Positions 36,325-47,215 of a stretch of 58,242 nucleotides of DNA are shown in pieces. Each line of letters opens with the position of its first letter. The stretch's first letter is position 1. The translations under genes and the position numbers were made by a program. Under the pieces are notes generated by a model, which worked only from the letters and a program-made list of their open reading frames with translations, did not search any database and was not told the DNA's origin. This DNA comes from Zygnema cylindricum (Eukaryota > Streptophyta > Zygnematophyceae > Zygnematales > Zygnemataceae). The stretch lies in NCBI GenBank assembly GCA_037447655.1, contig JBBHKE010003049.1, forward strand, positions 1-58,242. Direction: 5' to 3'.

Positions 36325-37035
36325 GGAGGAGGAAGAGGAGGAGGAGGAGAAGGAGGGATGGAGTAGGAAAAAGGATCCAGATTTACCTCCAGGTTAATGA
36401 GTGATATGCTGGAAGCGTTAAAATCGTTAGTTCAGTCGATTGGTACGTGAGGAGGAGGTTTAGGAGGAGAAGGAGGAGGAGGAGGAGAAGGACCCAAATT
36501 TGCGTACGTTAATGGTTGATATGGTGGAACTCTTAAGCTGTGAGTATAGTTGATTTGTCTGTGAAGAGGAGTGGGTGGTTTAGGAGGAAGAAGGAGGAGG
36601 TTTCGGAGGAGGTTCGGAGGAGGAAGAGGAGGGAGGAGGAGGTTTAGGAGGAGGAGGAGGAGAAACATCAGGATGAGGAAGGGACCAAAATATGTCTCCG
36701 TTAATGAGTGATATAGTGAAACTCTGCAGTTGTTAGTTCAAGGGACAGCTAAGTGAGATAGAGGAGGAGGAGGAGGAGGAGAGATAGGTTTTTCTTCATT
36801 TGGAAGTATTTAGTGAATGATATGGTGGAAACCGAAAGGTTGTTTGTTCAGTCGATACATATATTAGGAGGAGAAGGGGATGGAGTAGGGGGAGGCGGCG
36901 GAGGGGGGAGAGGATGAGGAGGGGGGGGAGTAGGGGGAGGGGGGTAGGGAGGAGGGGGAGGGGTGTAGGGTGGAGGGGGGAAGTGGGGAAAGGGGGGAGG
37001 GAGGGGGGGAGGGGCAAGGGGATGTGTTGGAGGAG
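36325..37035 (+). repeat. GGA-rich minisatellite derived from the kinase fragment's 3' end
   Basis: The last about 60 nt of the fragment ('acaatggctgatattgtggaagttcta...cagtcggttggtgcgtga') recur in degenerate form at about 36377-36455, 36491-36560, 36681-36765 and 36795-36870, separated by GGAGGA tracts (spacing about 113-190 bp). Pure GGA/GGGGA sequence continues to 37035. Confidence 0.8.
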
Positions 37036-37042
37036 AGTTCCT

Positions 37043-38268
37043 TGTTGAAATTTATGTATTTTCTAGGTCTGTATTGGAAAAATAAATAGAGTAAGTCAGC
37101 AAAGGCAACCTGCTTCTTGCTCTACTCTCTCCGGTCCCCATACTTGTTGCAGTCACTGAAGACCAGAGAGAGAGCTAGAGCCATGGTTGTCTAAAGAGGA
37201 TAGGCTAATTCGTAGTTTATACCAAAATGAAATTTCGGGTCCACGATTTGATCCAGGTTCCTTCATCCTATAAACAGTTAGCTTTAGCCTATAGCTTAGA
37301 GTCAAGGCATATGCAGGGTACAATAGGTATTTATAAGTGTGGAAGTAGAGAATTCTAACAAACTAACAAATAACCAAAACTGCTCCAAACCACATTCGAA
37401 CCAGGGTCTATGATTATATATGTGGTGGTTAGCCTTAACCAATAAGGCGCTAACGAAACGATACACGTATCCGGTTTCAAAGGTACATAAACCTTAACGC
37501 AAAGGCTAGTTAACACCAGACTAACGAATAGGAACAATTCATGCATGTACGCGAATCTGAACCGTGTAAAATATGTTTTGATCTGACAGCCAGCATTGTA
37601 GCCGCAACGCAAAGTGAGCTTTTGACGGCATTCCAAGATAGCGTCACGCGGTGCCACAAGGCGCCACGTTATTTAATACCAGAGAAGATGTGAGGAGGAA
37701 CCATGGCTCCCGATTTGACAGGTGTCACCTTGTAGACCATGTTGTACAATATCCGTACAATAAGTACATCGCCCTTTGTACCTTCTTGTACTATAAAGTG
37801 TTCCTATTGGACTAGGGTTTAGTAGTAGGTAGTCGTGAGTAGGCAGACCAAGACTTAGTGAGATTTAGGTACCTCTCTCTAAGAGAGCTTGTAACTATAA
37901 AGGTCATCTTTGACCAGCCATAACTTAATGCTCGGGTGAGCAAATTCAGTGATTCTTTTTGCTGCGGACTCAGGGGAGTCTAGCCTACACAGGGGTGTAG
38001 CCGGTCAGAGTCTTTGCCTGCCAGGGTGGCTGCATTTCTAAGGGAAAGTCAAAGTGGGGAATGTTATCCTAAAGTCATATTCTAACTTTGCATTCTGTGG
38101 TGGAACTAAGCACACAGAAAGTCTTATTTCACAGGGGTGACGCAATAATGGGGTTCTGATTGTCAAGGGTCAATCATTTGGGTTTATATCAAGTTGGAGT
38201 CGGCACTATCTAGATTAGCTTCTTTTGGATCTGCAAATTCTGTGGGCAATGGAGCCCATAGAATTTCA
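37043..38268 (+). repeat. 5' LTR of the composite element
   Basis: TGTTGAAATT...AGAATTTCA, 1226 bp. The segment 'cagtgattctttttgctgcg' and its surroundings are shared with the LTRs of the intron 1 element (5395 and 10630), showing common descent. Confidence 0.88.
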
Positions 38269-40240
38269 GGTTATGGGCCCACCATCTATGGTGCCTATGT
38301 TCGATGGAACAGACTTCACTTATTGGGAGTTTACAATGGAGGGATTGTTTTTCGAGAAGAACTTATGGGGAATTGTTTCGGGACAAGTGAGATGTCCGCC
38401 ACCTGGCTTTGGAGGAGCTTACTGTGGAGAACCATCTGAGGCTGCTCAGAATATCAACCGGAGTTCAGATGCAACGAAAGGTGAAGGGAAAAATATTGTG
38501 ATGGAAGGGGAAAAAGGGGAGAAGGATAAAGGGACACTTATGGTGAGGGGAGCTATGCTCTCTGCCACATCTTCACTTAGAGGGGTTATAAGTAAAACTG
38601 AAGAAAATGATAGTAAAATTTGGGAGTATAAAAACACTATAGCGAAACATCTTATACTTAGATATGTGTCTAAGTCCATAGCTATCACTCTTTTAAGTCT
38701 TACCAAGTCTTCGGAAATAGGGGAAACACTAAGGCAGATTTACAAGAGTGAGACTATTCAGAGGCAGCAGTTAGTAAAACAGGAAATAGAGGCCTATGTT
38801 TATAAAGGCGCTAACATGATAGAGTTTTGCAATGATATTGCTGCGTTATATGTTGAGCTTGCTAGTGCGGGGTATGTAGAATCTGAGGAGAGAAAGATCA
38901 ATACACTACTCATGAAACTCCCAGAGGAGTACGAAAACATCATTTATCGTATGCAGGCAATGGATGGCTCCTCATGGACTTGGAGCTTTACCATGGGGAT
39001 AATTCTTGTGAGGGAAAGCACTTTGGAGCTTCGTGGGGGAAGTGAAAGGGTAACTGCATTTACAGCTGGTGGTGATTGGCGGAAGCGTGATGGGAGGAAC
39101 GGTAGCGACAAGCGGAAGCGTGATGAGAGGAAGAAAGACAAAGGTAAACCTTATCGAAACTTTGGTGGAAGGAGAGGGAGAGGAAAAGAAAAAGGAGCTT
39201 TGAAAAAGGGTGTTTGCTTCTTTTGTAGAGAATCGGGTCACTATATTGAGGAGTGCCCTTGCTTGGAAGAACTTAAAAGTTGGAATGTTAAAGAGGAGGA
39301 AGAAGGGGAAGAGGAGAAAGAGGATGAAGAAATATTGGAGCTTCTTCACATCGGTAGAATGGAGAAGAGAGAGAAGTACACAGAAATTACACGAAAGCAA
39401 CGATGTGCTTTTGGAGGTATAAGGGAAGTAAAGGGAAGGGAGGTACTTGAGGGAGTTAGAAATGATGAGGATGTCAAGGAGTGTAGAAAGTATGACTTAG
39501 AAATGAGAAAGTCAGATCTAGGATACATAAATGAAAAAGGGAAAAATATAAATAATGAGGATAATTCGATAAATATTTTGAAAACAGAAAAATGGTTGGA
39601 AAGGGAGACTTCAACGGATTTGGAGGAAAGGGGAGAAGTAAAACTAGAAGGGGTTTTAAAGGATATGGGAGAAATGAAATATTTAATGAAAAGTTTAGGG
39701 GAGGAGAAATACTCTTTGGGAATCATTATAGAAAGTGATAGTGGAAAGAATTCCATGGGAGAGAGTGAGGAAAGTTCAGAAAATTGGGTGAGTATCATGG
39801 ATAAAAATATGAGCTCGGAAGATGTAAATTTTATGAGGAACTTAGTGGGGACTCTTGATATAACGATAAATTTGGGGGGTAATGGTTTTGACATCACTAA
39901 TGGGAGTGATGGCATTTATGGTGGTGTGCCTGTAAAAGGGTTAGCATCTGGGTGTGTGTCGCAGATTGGGGATGGGGCTGGTTTTTTGAATTGCAAGAGG
40001 GAAATCGGATTCTGTGTGTATGGAAAAGAGATGAGTGGGATAAAATCTTTGCTTGGATTTATGGAAAATTGTATGCTTAATAAAATATGTGATCAGCAAG
40101 ATGGAATGTTTATTTCAGCTCATCTAATGGACCTTTTAAAATACGAGAGTATTCACTTAAAGTTTTATGAGGAGAAAACAAAGAGGAAAAAGAAAAGAAG
40201 AAAAAAAAAATATTACATATATATTTTTAGTGGGAGTTGA
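38249..40240 (+). CDS. Gag fused to degenerate RT/RNase H (non-autonomous copia)
   Basis: 663-residue open frame; the first ATG (38249) lies 20 bp inside the LTR and the frame runs through the PBS. Residues about 1-270 are a copia gag domain (MFDGTDFTYWEFTMEGLFFE). A basic linker and a CCHC knuckle (CFFCRESGHYIEEC) follow, then an acidic segment to KQRCAFGG, where the related intron 1 element continues into protease. Here protease, integrase and most of RT are absent. Instead, LKDMGEMKYLMKSLGEEKYS resembles the post-YVDD end of RT, and SDGIYGGVPVKGLASGCV with CDQQDGMFISAH resembles RNase H, but without the TEAEY glutamate. RNase H activity is therefore unlikely. Gag could package RNA, with other enzymes supplied in trans. 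The open frame over 2 kb is notable. Confidence 0.75.
   Translation: MEPIEFQVMGPPSMVPMFDGTDFTYWEFTMEGLFFEKNLWGIVSGQVRCPPPGFGGAYCGEPSEAAQNINRSSDATKGEGKNIVMEGEKGEKDKGTLMVRGAMLSATSSLRGVISKTEENDSKIWEYKNTIAKHLILRYVSKSIAITLLSLTKSSEIGETLRQIYKSETIQRQQLVKQEIEAYVYKGANMIEFCNDIAALYVELASAGYVESEERKINTLLMKLPEEYENIIYRMQAMDGSSWTWSFTMGIILVRESTLELRGGSERVTAFTAGGDWRKRDGRNGSDKRKRDERKKDKGKPYRNFGGRRGRGKEKGALKKGVCFFCRESGHYIEECPCLEELKSWNVKEEEEGEEEKEDEEILELLHIGRMEKREKYTEITRKQRCAFGGIREVKGREVLEGVRNDEDVKECRKYDLEMRKSDLGYINEKGKNINNEDNSINILKTEKWLERETSTDLEERGEVKLEGVLKDMGEMKYLMKSLGEEKYSLGIIIESDSGKNSMGESEESSENWVSIMDKNMSSEDVNFMRNLVGTLDITINLGGNGFDITNGSDGIYGGVPVKGLASGCVSQIGDGAGFLNCKREIGFCVYGKEMSGIKSLLGFMENCMLNKICDQQDGMFISAHLMDLLKYESIHLKFYEEKTKRKKKRRKKKYYIYIFSGS
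38269..38280 (+). other. Primer-binding site, half tRNA-iMet type
   Basis: GGTTATGGGCCC begins directly after the LTR's terminal CA, as in the two other copia families in this window. Confidence 0.7.
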
Positions 40241-40256
40241 AAAGAAAGTAGGCTAG

Positions 40257-40269
40257 AAAATAAGGGGAG
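40257..40269 (+). other. Polypurine tract
   Basis: AAAATAAGGGGAG immediately precedes the TGTTG of the inner LTR copy, as expected for the plus-strand primer of the ancestral element. Confidence 0.7.
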
Positions 40270-40758
40270 TGTTGAAATTTATGTATTTTCTAGGTCTGTA
40301 TTGGAAAAATAAATAGAGTAAGTCAGCAAAGGCAACCTGCTTCTTGCTCAACTCTCTCCGGTCCCCATACTTGTTGCAGTCACTGAAGACCAGAGAGAGA
40401 GCTAGAGCCATGGTTGTCTAAAGAGTATAGGCTAATTCGTAGTTTATACCAAAATGAAATGCCGGGTCCACGATTTGATCCTGGTACCTTCATCCTATAA
40501 ACAGTTAGCTTTAGCGTATAGCTTAGAGTCAACGATGGCATATGCAGGGTACAATAGGTATTTATAAGTGTGGAAGTAGAGAATTCTAACAAACTAACAA
40601 ATAACCAAAAACTGCTCTAGACCAGATTTAAACTAGGGTCTATGATTATGTATGTGGTGGTTAGCCTTAACCAATAAGGCGCTAACGAAACGATACACGT
40701 ATCGGGTTTCAAAGGTACATAAACCTTAACGCAAAGGCTAGTTAACACCAGACTAACG
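40270..40758 (+). repeat. Inner, truncated LTR
   Basis: Matches the first about 490 bp of the outer LTRs but with many more differences (for example near 40432, 40462 and 40534). It stops abruptly after 'cagactaacg'. It is the 3' LTR of an earlier element generation. Confidence 0.85.
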
Positions 40759-42499
40759 GGGTTGTCGCGACATTTGAGGTCATGTCCTCTCATCGCAACA
40801 TTTGAGGTCATGTCCTCTCACCCCCAAAGGAATTTTGACCCTCACCAAATGCCATCCTCCTCCCTCAATTATCTGCCAACAACCCTCTTCTACTGATTGT
40901 GACTATGTTCAGCGCTTAGTCGTCCTTGGGTGTTACCACCTAGGTTATCTTTGGCCTAGGCTCAATACTCGTTTTCCCAACCATCTTCGTGAATATATCC
41001 AGGCGGCTCTTCGACTCCCTTTGGCTTTATTGGCCGTCGACATCTCCAACGACGCAGCTTGGCACTTACTTTTCTTATTCGCGCTTTAGGTTTTGGTTTT
41101 GCCACCGAGGGGGGGGGCGAGTGGGGCTCGTGAAACTAAAGTGCGGTGTCAACCGTTTTTGAGGAGAATTGGGAATCCTTGTAGCAAGAGCATACAGATC
41201 ATGTCATAAGTCTTTCCTTGTCCCCCCCTCAACGTCGTGCCGCTCTCCCAATCTCCAGCTATGTTTCATCGAGAAGTCCACCTTGGTCGTTCTGGCGAGT
41301 GTTCTCGGGTTGCTCGTGCTCTTTGACCTTTCCAAAATTCTTCGTCTTCCGAGGCGATTGTTGAGGACTTACGTTTGTTACATCCTCTGGCCCCTGAATA
41401 GATCCTCCCTTTTGTGGAAGTCCATGATCCTCTTAAATCATTCGACTTGGAACGGGAGGCATTTACGACATCTTTGCTTTGGTCGCCTCATCTTTTTGCA
41501 CGGGCCCCATCTAGAATGGTGTACGAACTCCTCCGTGACGTATTTTCTCTTGTCACCCCTTCTCAAGGTTTCGATCTTCTTTTTAAGGTGGCTTTAGAAA
41601 TGGATCGAGGACATGTTCCTCATAATGTTGTACCCTTTCTCTCTACGGCTTGCCTTGCTGCTGTTACTAAGCCTACTGGGGGAATTCGCCCAAATGCTAT
41701 CGATGAGGTGTCATACAGTTTGGTCGCTCGGGCGATGTGTATTCAACTCCAAGGGGCTTTCCATGACCATTTCTCACCGCACCAGTTTGGCGTAGCGACA
41801 AGGGTGGGTTGTGAGGCTGTTGTTCATGGTCTTCGGGTTGTTTTGGATCTCCATCCAAATTGGGTGGTCCTCCAAGTAGATGTTCTCCATCTCCTATTAA
41901 CCAAATTTTCCCTTTTGTTCGTGCATTTTCTTCTCGTTCGAGCTCCCTTTTCTCTCCTCTTGGCGGTCCCTTTGGTGAGATTGCCACTTTGGAGTCTGCG
42001 ACTAACACTCGCCAAGGTGATCCTTTGGGGGCCCCCCTTTTTGCATTAGCTCACCTTCAAGCTTTACGCGACTCTGCTATGACTTTCTTTGGTTGTTTAT
42101 TCCGCTCCATCGCGGATGATACTCATATTGTGGGACCACGTGACCAAGTTTTATCTGCCTTTTCCCATTTTGTGGAGCAACTTCGTCGGATTGGTTTGTC
42201 TGTTAAGCCGTCTAAATGTGTGGCTTGGTGCCCTCAAGGCTTACCTTCGGACTTCCCTGTCCCTGTGGGTTTCCAAATTGCATCTCCAACAGATGGTATT
42301 AAAATTTTAGGCTCTCCTATTCGTGCCCCATTTTTTATGAACCAAGCTGTCACTGATGCTTTGTTCGAGGACCTCTCGCACTTCGATAAACTTCCTAAAC
42401 TATCCGACTCCCAAGTGGCATTTCAAATCCTCACTCCTTGCATTGCTCAACGTCCTCTCTATCTCGCTCGGACGTTACCACCAACCACTCTTTTTTTGT
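40759..42499 (+). pseudogene. Non-LTR-type reverse transcriptase fragment
   Basis: A decayed RT coding stretch captured inside the LTR element. Recognisable blocks are KPTGGIRPNAIDEVSYSLVA and QFGVATRVGCEAVVHGLRVV in the frame at 41414, ending at VVLQVD, the strand with the first catalytic Asp. A shift and deletion near 41885 follow. Then TRQGDPLGAPLFALAHLQAL, the active-site SIADDTHIVGP and the thumb-like VEQLRRIGLSVKPSKCVAWC lie in the frame at 41860. This RT type is abundant in algae and early-diverging plants. Upstream frames to 40802 are more decayed. A 27-bp direct duplication lies at 40764-40820. The 3' end is cut by the outer LTR. Confidence 0.82.
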
Positions 42500-43726
42500 T
42501 GTTGAAATTTATGTATTTTCTAGGTCTGTATTGGAAAAATAAATAGAGTAAGTCAGCAAAGGCAACCTGCTTCTTGCTCAACTCTCTCCGGTCCCCATAC
42601 TTGTTGCAGTCACTGAAGACCAGAGAGAGAGCTAGAGCCATGGTTGTCTAAAGAGGATAGGCTAATTCGTAGTTTATACCAAAATGAAATTTCGGGTCCA
42701 CGATTTGATCCAGGTTCCTTCATCCTATAAACAGTTAGCTTTAGCCTATAGCTTAGAGTCAAGGCATATGCAGGGTACAATAGGTATTTATAAGTGTGGA
42801 AGTAGAGAATTCTAACAAACTAACAAATAACCAAAAACTGCTCCAAACCACATTCGAACCAGGGTCTATGATTATATATGTGGTGGTTAGCCTTAACCAA
42901 TAAGGCGCTAACGAAACGATACACGTATCCGGTTTCAAAGGTACATAAACCTTAACGCAAAGGCTAGTTAACACCAGACTAACGAATAGGAACAATTCAT
43001 GCATGTACGCGAATCTGAACCGTGTAAAATATGTTTTGATCTGACAGCCAGCATTGTAGCCGCAACGCAAAGTGAGCTTTTGACGGCATTCCAAGATAGC
43101 GTCACGCGGTGCCACAAGGCGCCACGTTATTTAATACCAGAGAAGATGTGAGGAGGAACCATGGCTCCCGATTTGACAGGTGTCACCTTGTAGACCATGT
43201 TGTACAATATCCGTACAATAAGTACATCGCCCTTTGTACCTTCTTGTACTATAAAGTGTTCCTATTGGACTAGGGTTTAGTAGTAGGTAGTCGTGAGTAG
43301 GCAGACCAAGACTTAGTGAGATTTAGGTACCTCTCTCTAAGAGAGCTTGTAACTATAAAGGTCATCTTTGACCAGCCATAACTTAATGCTCGGGTGAGCA
43401 AATTCAGTGATTCTTTTTGCTGCGGACTCAGGGGAGTCTAGCCTACACAGGGGTGTAGCCGGTCAGAGTCTTTGCCTGCCAGGGTGGCTGCATTTCTAAG
43501 GGAAAGTCAAAGTGGGGAATGTTATCCTAAAGTCATATTCTAACTTTGCATTCTGTGGTGGAACTAAGCACACAGAAAGTCTTATTTCACAGGGGTGACG
43601 CAATAATGGGGTTCTGATTGTCAAGGGTCAATCATTTGGGTTTATATCAAGTTGGAGTCGGCACTATCTAGATTAGCTTCTTTTGGATCTGTAAATTCTG
43701 TGGGCAATGGAGCCCATAGAATTTCA
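42500..43726 (+). repeat. 3' LTR of the composite element
   Basis: 1227 bp, near-identical to 37043-38268. It follows a T-rich end of the RT fragment rather than a polypurine tract, which is odd for a 3' LTR. Confidence 0.88.
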
Positions 43727-44510
43727 TTTCTAAGTTGTAAATATCGAAGGGGGAGGTTGTCAAAGTTGCACATAACAAAGTGCTATTCTACTATAGTACT
43801 ATAAAGGTCACGCCTTCAAGCAAATGAGCAAAAATACTAAGTGGTATGTGAAGTAAAAGTGCAAAAAAGTATAAAAGTACAAAAGGTACAAAAAAGTTGA
43901 AACTTGTTACGAATGACTTATCTATGGAGGAAGAAGATTATTTACCTCCCTCCCCAAAGGTCCCTCACAAGGAACAAAGACACCCTTTTACAAGCCACTC
44001 AAGCAATGTACCCAAGGAGGAAAAGGTGGTTACTTATCTTAATTCCTAATACTTAATACTTAATTTTTTTGCTGTCTTTTCTATTATTATAAGATTTTGA
44101 CATTTCTATTTATCCTAGTTTTGTCAAGAAATTTAATAATATGGTTGCATTTAGACTTCTATCATTATAAATTTATAACGGGCTAACTTTATTAAAAAGC
44201 ATAACGGTAAACCATCTGGGTCCATAGGAGCAAAAAAAAGTAGCATTGCAAAACTGAAAACCTACATGTGGGGGGAAGAAACAAAATCGATAAGCAAGAC
44301 AAAAGCAACGAAAATACAAAAAGATGTATGGATTCCATTGGCAAAGGTTATTTTCGACAAGGGTTTTCCCACTTCCAAAATGAAATACACGCTGCTTAAA
44401 TCCTTGTCAAATAAAGGGTCGACCAAACGGGTAAAACATAGTTTGTTGGTATTTTTGTGGAATATCATTTCGATAATCAAGTAGATAAGCAAAAATTTTA
44501 AATCTCTTAG
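43727..44510 (+). other. No gene recognised
   Basis: AT-rich. A weak frame at 44266-44484 (MWGEETKSISKTKATKIQKD...) is Lys-rich and matches nothing I know. Confidence 0.4.
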
Positions 44511-45112
44511 TGATTACATCTTGAATCGCTATCAGCGTTATCAACGCTAATTTGGCACCCCCAAATTTTGACCCTATAACCTTAAATAGAATTAACAACT
44601 TTAATTGTTTTTTCACGTTAATTAAGGTACTGGTTAATTAGCGTTAATAATTCTAATTTATGGTCATCTTTAATATGGTGGTGTATAAAACGTGTCAGTC
44701 CGTACAGAATGGCACTTTGTCAAGTAATGAAGTACTGAACATGGATTAAAATATTCGCGAACGTATGTAAAACTGCGTACAAAAGGAAAGGCTAAATGAG
44801 ATTGCACCTATTTTAGTGTAAAGGTATTGATCCCGTGATAATTATACGGGAGAACACCCAAATTAGGGTTATGAATCAACTAAAAGGACGCAATGGTGTA
44901 CGTATTGTCAGATTTTGCACTCGTACTTATTTTAGTGTAAAGATCTTGATCATAGATTCATCATAAAGGAACTGTACCTAAATTAGAGTTAAGAATAAAT
45001 TGGAGTAAAGGGTTTTTCCCGACACGCGAAAAATCATAATCAGAGTTAAAAGCACAAATTATTTTTTTACACTAATTATTTCTTAACGCTAATTGCGATT
45101 CACGGAGTAATG
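44511..45112. mobile_element. MITE with GATTCACGG-type inverted ends
   Basis: Begins 'gattacatcttgaatcgctat' and ends with the inverse 'gctaattgcgattcacggagtaat'. The interior has the family words 'acgctaatttggcacccc' and 'aaattttgaccctat', seen also at 51.0 and 58.0 kb. Confidence 0.6.
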
Positions 45113-45186
45113 ATCATTAGCCTACCGTCTTTCACATTGGCCCAATTCATGAAATTATCGATACTTTCTTTGACCGTACTTGACTT

Positions 45187-45420
45187 TTGGCGATATCGTG
45201 CGACAAATTAGATTTGGGTCTTTCTGATGTCGAGAAAAGCTCGAATGGGAATGAGGCTAAAAATGGAGAGCTTCTGGATCTTGCCGAGCGAGGTACGTCA
45301 TGTGGAGAGGCTTCTATTAAAAATGTCCCTCGAGAACGGGAAACAGAACTAAATGGACAAGAAATGCAACAAATGAATTTGATGGGAAGAAACAGTTCAG
45401 CAAGTGGATTAGATCTTTAG
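45187..45420 (+). CDS. Small unrecognised open frame
   Basis: Open frame (77 codons, beginning at a non-optimal codon) with ordinary composition, rich in Glu, Asn and Ser (GLSDVEKSSNGNEAKNGELL). A GAG|GTACGT donor-like site lies at 45291-45296, so part could be an exon. No family recognised. Confidence 0.2.
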   Translation: MAISCDKLDLGLSDVEKSSNGNEAKNGELLDLAERGTSCGEASIKNVPRERETELNGQEMQQMNLMGRNSSASGLDL

Positions 45421-45650
45421 GGCATCAGAAAGAGAGAGATGAATGGGGAACAAGGGAGAACGTTGAGAGTCGCCAAACTTTGCCTTATTGTGGATTTATA
45501 TCACACACTCCTTCTATGAAGGTGAAAACTAACAGCAAAAAAATGTAAGGATTTTCTAACTAAGTTGAAATTGTTAATTGAAAGGTTACCTGTCAACATT
45601 TTAGTTGACTATTCTGCTAACTTTTTTAAAAGCAAAAATTCAAGCGTCTT

Positions 45651-45761
45651 ATGGCTTCCCTGAGTAGCTCAATTCATGAAGCTTTTGTCAAATTGGATAG
45701 AAGGTTTGTGAAAACACTTTGTGAGTCTCCGGTCTTGGAGAAAAGAATGAAGCATGTCTAA
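45651..45761 (+). other. Very short open frame
   Basis: 36 codons starting MASLSSSIHEAFVKLDRRFV and ending KRMKHV. The composition is protein-like, but it is too short to judge and probably belongs to the same decayed unit as the flanking relics. Confidence 0.15.
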
Positions 45762-45849
45762 GATGATACATATGGGGCTTATGCATATAATTGTGTTAGG
45801 TTCTCAAGTATCGTGGAGTCCATTTTTTATTAGAATATATTAGATAATT

Positions 45850-47215
45850 GTGTTTTATGTTCGTGGGGGGGGAGTCTGGGGAGGGGAGGGGCATGTATGC
45901 ACTTTGGTGAGGCTGACGAGCAGTGGCGGAAACCATTAATGGTTTTAAAAACATTGAAGAAATATCGTGTAGCTCGAGAAGGTGGTAAATGACAGGAGCT
46001 TAACCGTATTCCTCATGTGGATCAAACTTTGGCTTGGTATCTGGACGTCTATCGTGAGAGCATGCCTTTGTTTTGCATCACCCAAACTTATCCTACTCTT
46101 TGTTAAGCCATGGAGACAAATCATTTTTCATATACATAAAAAAGAAGGCACATGTCGAGCAAATAAATATTATATTTTCGTAGTTAGGGTTATCCCTCCT
46201 GCATAGTTGGTTAGTTTGGCTTTGGTGGCGCTTACCATCACCTCTCGTTTCATTGTTGATGACGTCCTTGTTTTAGCCAAAGCCTTGTTTAAAGTGGAGG
46301 AAAAGTAATTTTCGGGGCGCTTCTCTCGACTCATGTACTACTCCCACCAAACGCTCGTAAAAAGGTTCAATCTTTTCCATGTCTCATTCGCGACTTTCAT
46401 TGTCATCTTAGGGAGTATTTACCAATTCAACATTAAATTTTGTCATTTATCATTGCGCTACTTTTTGCTCAAGCACATGTTCATTTGCGTTCATGTTGCA
46501 GGTCAAGTGCAGATACGTGGTTACAAGCCACACCAATGTTTTGGACACTTTCCTTCATGTTTGACTAGTTAACGTTCACCTTACATTTGGGTTTGCCTTA
46601 TCCGCTAATTGTGCGCCTGCATTTGTTGCTCACGTGCGGGAACATATTGTGGGGCATGATTTTGTCTGTGATGCAATTGTTAAAATCACCGCATAAGCGT
46701 AATGCAATGTGTGACGAGAGATTTCCCATGTACTCCTTTTTCGCTCCCAACCGAATGGTCTTCGAAATCCTTAGACTTTATATTTCTCTACAGGTGTGGG
46801 AGGACCCTGGTTGATATGGTCCTCAAGGATTCGAATGCGATCCACTTTCATTCTCATGCGGCATCACACCTCGAGAAGCAGCAATTTATAAGGATTGAGA
46901 TTATGCTCACCGAGATCTGGCTGATCAGTTTGGCTCATTTGCGGCAAATATTTTTGGCACTTTCGGCAAGTCTTTTGATGATGTTTTCTACAATTGTGCA
47001 CCAAAAACATTTTAATCCGGGGGTGTAAAAAGTTCTCCACAAAGCCTTCTCGTTGCTTTTTACCGTCAACGGTCGTAATTCCCTATCGAGGAGCGCATCG
47101 CCGCACTGTTGCAGATGAGAGGCGTGGCCTCCAAAATCTTCCACAAAGGGATCTAGTTTACATCCACGGTATTCGAGGGTGTGGACTTTTGTTTGTTAGT
47201 CATGTATTGTAAGTT
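45850..47215 (+). pseudogene. Decayed coding relic of unknown family
   Basis: Protein-like blocks appear in shifting frames separated by stops. Examples are QELNRIPHVDQTLAWYLDVY (about 45991-46050), VDMVLKDSNAIHFHSHAASH then LEKQ (about 46811-46885), DYAHRDLADQFGSFAANIFG and TFGKSFDDVFYNCAPKTF (about 46900-47015), and ERIAALLQMRGVASKIFHKG (about 47090-47150). Their composition and continuity after single shifts suggest one former protein, possibly of transposon origin. I do not recognise it. Confidence 0.4.

Larger units (their letters stand above)
37043..43726 (+). mobile_element. Young composite copia-derived element
   Basis: Flanked by LTRs of 1226 and 1227 bp that differ at only about three positions by eye (near 37122, 37380 and 38233). 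The interior holds a PBS, a long Gag plus RNase H-like frame, a polypurine tract, a more diverged truncated LTR and a non-LTR-type RT fragment. The outer LTRs resemble each other more than either resembles the inner one, so the whole 6.7 kb probably moved as a unit. Flanking pentamers TTCCT and TTTCT match at 4 of 5 positions. Confidence 0.8.

Noticed and set aside
42500-43726. Solo LTR inserted independently into the RT fragment
   Set aside because: Possible, but the near-identity with 37043-38268 and greater divergence of the inner LTR favour an outer pair. The flanking pentamers do not decide it.
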